Assembly: GCF_009183365.2 (NCBI RefSeq) | Contig: NZ_CP068230.1 | Coordinates: 1,145,001 to 1,209,000 of the forward strand | Source: Shewanella algae | GTDB taxonomy: Bacteria > Pseudomonadota > Gammaproteobacteria > Enterobacterales > Shewanellaceae | Length of the DNA stretch: 64,000 bases | Direction: 5' to 3' | Part shown: positions 61,266-64,000 of the stretch, piece by piece | How positions within the stretch are numbered: position 1 is the stretch's first letter | How the letters are laid out: each line of letters opens with the position of its first letter | Made by a program: the position numbers and the translations under genes | Notes under the pieces: generated by a model | What the model was told of the DNA's origin: nothing | Seen by the model: only the letters and a program-made list of their open reading frames with translations | The model's database searches: none

Positions 61266-61749
61266 AAAACAGATCCCCACTTGTTAGGTTTAGTCGGCAG
61301 CTTGCTGTCGGCTCGTATTCTGAGGCGAGAATCCATTTCGCAGTTGTCATTCCTGATGCAGGGCTGCAGCTTTAACTTATTATAGCTTCAGTGAAAGGTA
61401 ACATAAGCGTGGCAGAGTAAAAGGTGTGGATGAAGCCAAAGTCAAGATACCACTCCTGTGCCGCGGCGCTTAAGGTATAAGGCTTGTCGGCAGGCTATCA
61501 GCTTTTAATGAACATAAGATGTCAAGCTGCGGAAAAGTGATCGCGAGTTTCTCTAAATATAAGCTCTGGCCGGCAAAGAGATTCCCGGATTGCCTTGTCT
61601 GGCTTCTATTGGGAACTGGCAAATCGGTTATAAGGGGTTATCGCAGGTGGCATGTATGTTTGATTATGAAAATCAATCGGTTAAAAAGCTGTTTTCCTGC
61701 TTGATAAAGAGAACTCGTTTGGGCTTTGGGCCGCTACAGTTTAGTAAGT
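61266..61749. other. Long intergenic stretch between bdlA-like and dps genes
   Basis: 484 bp with no supported gene, terminator or repeat. It must contain the promoter of the BdlA-like gene; no clear sigma-28 or sigma-70 pair was found by eye. A small RNA cannot be excluded. Confidence 0.4.
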
Positions 61750-61765
61750 TGTGATATTTATCACA
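61750..61765. promoter_or_regulatory. CRP-type binding site upstream of dps copy 2
   Basis: TGTGATATTTATCACA is a perfect palindromic TGTGA-N6-TCACA core, centred about 100 bp before the ATG. With a possible -10 TGTTAT at 61792-61797 it would sit near -46, a position from which CRP could activate. This suggests carbon- or respiration-linked control of this Dps. Confidence 0.6.
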
Positions 61766-61858
61766 GTTTGCCCGGGCATAAGATCCCACTCTGTTATGGC
61801 TATTTTATCTTTAGTCGCCATTGAGCGCGGCTATCGCCAACAAGCAAAAGGAGTGTAT

Positions 61859-62353
61859 ATGGCAACCAAGAAAGTCAAGGCACCCACCATAGATATAGGT
61901 ATCTCTGATGCGGATCGTAAAAAAATTGTCGCGGGGCTTTCTGCGCTGCTGGCCGACAGTTATACCCTGTATCTGATGACCCATAATTTCCATTGGAACG
62001 TCAAAGGGCCGCAGTTCAACAGCCTGCATCTGATGTTTATGGAGCAATACACGGAGCAATGGAATGCGCTGGATGAAATCGCCGAGCGGATCCGCGCCCT
62101 GGGGTATCCGGCGCCGGGGACTTATAAGGAGTTTGTGCGTCTGGCATCCATCAAGGAAGTGGAAGGTGTGCCCTCTGCCAATGAGATGATATTGCACCTG
62201 GTCGAAGCCCAGGAGGCCACGGCCCGCACCGCCAGAGCCCTGTTCCCCGTTATCGACAAGGCCAATGATCAGCCGAGCGCCGATCTGCTCACCCGTAGAC
62301 TGGAAGTCCACGAAAAGACTGCCTGGATGCTGCGTAGCTTGCTGGAGGAATAG
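61859..62353 (+). CDS. dps: Dps-family protein, paralogue with altered ferroxidase ligand
   Basis: 164 residues, longer at the N-terminus than the copy at 8169-8639, with a Lys-rich start (ATKKVKAP) that could bind DNA. Ferroxidase residues H45, H57, D72 and E76 align, but the position equal to E. coli D67 is M61 (LHLMFMEQYTEQ), with E62 next to it. Iron oxidation chemistry may therefore differ. ATG with AAAAGGAG; a CRP-type site lies upstream. The C-terminus VHEKTAWMLRSLLEE is nearly the same as in the other copy. Confidence 0.92.
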   Translation: MATKKVKAPTIDIGISDADRKKIVAGLSALLADSYTLYLMTHNFHWNVKGPQFNSLHLMFMEQYTEQWNALDEIAERIRALGYPAPGTYKEFVRLASIKEVEGVPSANEMILHLVEAQEATARTARALFPVIDKANDQPSADLLTRRLEVHEKTAWMLRSLLEE

Positions 62354-62376
62354 CCTAAACGCAAGGTGCTACGCAT

Positions 62377-62417
62377 CAAAAAGCCGCCCCGGAGTGCTCC
62401 AGGGGCGGCTTTTTTAC
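62377..62417 (+). terminator. Terminator of dps copy 2
   Basis: AAAAGCCGCCCC / GGGGCGGCTTTT stem with an 11-nt loop followed by a T-run. The 165 bp between it and the pepD stop hold no gene. Confidence 0.85.
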
Positions 62418-62581
62418 TCTTGCTAACTTGAAGAGGCAGCTGTGTTGGCAATCTTCGTTCATCCCAATCACATAGTTTGCCCATGTTGATGGGGAGCCAC
62501 TCTTGCAGCCTTTGCCTCCTTGCCGCAACGCCAAGTCGTTTGGCGCTATTTATTCAAGGCTTAAGTGCCTTTCTCAAGGTG

Positions 62582-64000
62582 TCAGGCCTTTTCTGGAATA
62601 CGCTCCAGTACAGCCAACAGCAGCTGCCAATATTGGCCCACTGTGGTGATATTCACCATTTCATCCGGGCTGTGAGGGAAACGTATGGTGGGGCCGATAG
62701 ACACCATATCCATGGCCGGATAGGGCTCCTTGAACAGGCCACATTCCAAACCGGCATGGATCACCATGATCACCGGCTCTTTATGGTAGATGTCCTGATA
62801 GGTGTCGCGCACAATCGCCATCACAGGAGACTGGCTGTCTGGTTTCCAGCCTGGGTAGGCGCCGGAGAGATCGATTTCGGCACCGGCCAGGTTGGCCAGG
62901 GCGATCAGCATGCCCTCAATCTGGCTGCGGCCTGAGTCAATCAAGGAGCGGATCAGGCACAGGAGTTTAACATCCTGCTCGCTGGTATTGATCACCCCGA
63001 GGTTGAGTGAGGTCTCGGTCACGCCTTCAATCTCGTCACTCATCCGCATGACACCATTGGGGCAGGCATGCAGCAGATCGATAAGAGTGTTCTGACTCTG
63101 CTCGCTCATCACTTTGGCAGGCAGCGGCACTTCGGTGAGAGTCAGGCAAGCGGCCGGATCGGCAACCGCCAGCTCTTCTCTAAGCAGTGCCTGGAAAGCC
63201 GCGGCGGCTTCGCTCAAAGCTGTGGCTTGTTCGGCCGGTACCAGAATAGTGGCACTGGCTTCACGGGGAATGGCGTTACGCAGCGAGCCGCCGTTGAATT
63301 CGGCCAGTTCCAGCTGCAGGCTTTCGCTGTGTTCAAACAGAAAACGGGCCAGCAGCTTGTTGGCATTACCGCGTCCCAGGTGAATGTTCACCCCTGAGTG
63401 GCCACCCTTTAGCCCGGAGAGTGTCAGGTTGAATGCCTGGAAACCATCGCCTGTGGCTTCCCAGACCATGGGCAGGGTGATCTCGGCATCCACGCCACCG
63501 GCGCAGCCCATGTAGATCTCGCCTTCCTGCTCGGAATCTGTGTTGATCAGGATTTCACCGCGAAGCATACCGGCTTCCAGGCCAAAGGCTCCTGTCATAC
63601 CCGCTTCTTCATCTATGGTCAGCAGCACTTCCAGTGGCCCGTGGGGAATATCGTCACTGCCGAGAATTGCCAGCGCCGATGCCATGCCTATGCCGTTATC
63701 GGCACCCAGAGTCGTGCCCTGAGCCTTGACCCAGTCGCCATCAATCCAGGGCTGGATCGGATCTTTGACGAAGTCATGCTCTTTATCGGCATTTTTCTGC
63801 GGCACCATATCGATATGGGCCTGGATCACCACGGGTTTGCGGTTTTCCATCCCGGGAGTGGCATCTTTGCGAATAATCAGGTTACCGACTTTATCTTCGA
63901 TAACCTCAAGCTGACGGTCTTTGGCCCAGTTCTGAATATACTGGCTGAGCGCGGCTTCATGTTTGGATGGGTGAGGAATGGCACAGATTTGTTCAAACCA
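62582..64000 (-). CDS. pepD: Aminoacyl-histidine dipeptidase (cytosol non-specific dipeptidase), 5' end missing
   Basis: 472 codons are in the window; about the first dozen residues lie beyond the right edge, since the frame is still open at 64000 (WFEQICAIPHPSKHE matches E. coli PepD from residue 13). M20 metal ligands are visible in QAHIDMVPQ, TLGADNGIGMA, TIDEEAGMTGAFGLE and IHAGLECGLF. It is a zinc enzyme that splits dipeptides such as carnosine-like Xaa-His in the cytosol. Length and motifs match E. coli PepD (485). Confidence 0.95.
   Translation of the reverse strand, partial: WFEQICAIPHPSKHEAALSQYIQNWAKDRQLEVIEDKVGNLIIRKDATPGMENRKPVVIQAHIDMVPQKNADKEHDFVKDPIQPWIDGDWVKAQGTTLGADNGIGMASALAILGSDDIPHGPLEVLLTIDEEAGMTGAFGLEAGMLRGEILINTDSEQEGEIYMGCAGGVDAEITLPMVWEATGDGFQAFNLTLSGLKGGHSGVNIHLGRGNANKLLARFLFEHSESLQLELAEFNGGSLRNAIPREASATILVPAEQATALSEAAAAFQALLREELAVADPAACLTLTEVPLPAKVMSEQSQNTLIDLLHACPNGVMRMSDEIEGVTETSLNLGVINTSEQDVKLLCLIRSLIDSGRSQIEGMLIALANLAGAEIDLSGAYPGWKPDSQSPVMAIVRDTYQDIYHKEPVIMVIHAGLECGLFKEPYPAMDMVSIGPTIRFPHSPDEMVNITTVGQYWQLLLAVLERIPEKA

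Noticed and set aside
62418..62581. Possible second dispersed repeat family near the pepD end
   Set aside because: The segment has a repeat-like look, but no second copy could be found in this window.

Overview
The window is one stretch of a gammaproteobacterial chromosome, most probably Shewanella, from a species with higher GC than S. oneidensis (for example near S. algae). This rests on recognisable protein families, gene order (holD-rimI; ybeD-lipB-lipA; ybgA-merR-phrB followed by lipid genes) and an rRNA operon end; no database was searched. There is no prophage, insertion sequence, integron or CRISPR array.

Layout. 1-2080: 3' end of a 23S rRNA gene, tRNA-Val lying between 23S and 5S, the 5S gene, then about 0.6 kb of non-coding DNA with 5S-like fragments and three terminators. 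2310-3914: a DKNYY-type gene broken by one in-frame amber codon. 4092-4168: tRNA-Trp. 4316-8639: a Fur-type iron locus (TonB-dependent siderophore receptor, PepSY membrane protein, small membrane protein) meeting a Dps gene at a perfect 28-bp palindrome. 8920-18650: housekeeping genes (holD-rimI, lipoate synthesis, two M24 peptidases, an MFS transporter, a ROK-like protein, a membrane-anchored FKBP). 18838-25096: a short-chain fatty acid transporter, an HPP protein with a divergent TetR regulator, several membrane proteins, a hotdog protein and a DUF368 lipid-carrier transporter.

25398-35443 is a tightly packed, apparently co-transcribed block: ybgA, a MerR-type regulator whose cobalamin-like domain lacks the expected His, photolyase, an NTF2-like protein, a short-chain dehydrogenase, a flavin amine-oxidase-like protein, DUF1365, a Cfa-type methyltransferase, DUF2878, a chalcone-isomerase-like exported protein and a DUF3833 lipoprotein. 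Four TTGTACA-type half sites in two 19-bp-phased pairs precede it. I read it as a light- or photo-oxidation-responsive programme joining DNA repair to modification of unsaturated membrane lipids; this is the best candidate for an under-described system here.

37485-57236 is a polyamine catabolism island. PuuA-PuuB-PuuC-PuuD (gamma-glutamylated route) and a SpuC-type aminotransferase (direct route) turn putrescine into GABA; GabT and GabD take GABA to succinate; PotFGHI imports putrescine; PuuR is the likely repressor, with candidate operators. A divergent arm (omega-amino acid:pyruvate aminotransferase, CoA-acylating semialdehyde dehydrogenase, cupin) would take beta-alanine to acetyl-CoA. A second PuuB paralogue lies just before gabD-gabT.

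57615-64000: a membrane chemoreceptor, a soluble two-PAS BdlA-like receptor, a second Dps gene with a perfect CRP-type core upstream, and pepD running off the right edge. A repeat of up to 149 bp with imperfect terminal inverted repeats occurs twice in opposite orientation (32147-32243 and 59736-59884), each time directly after a stop codon.
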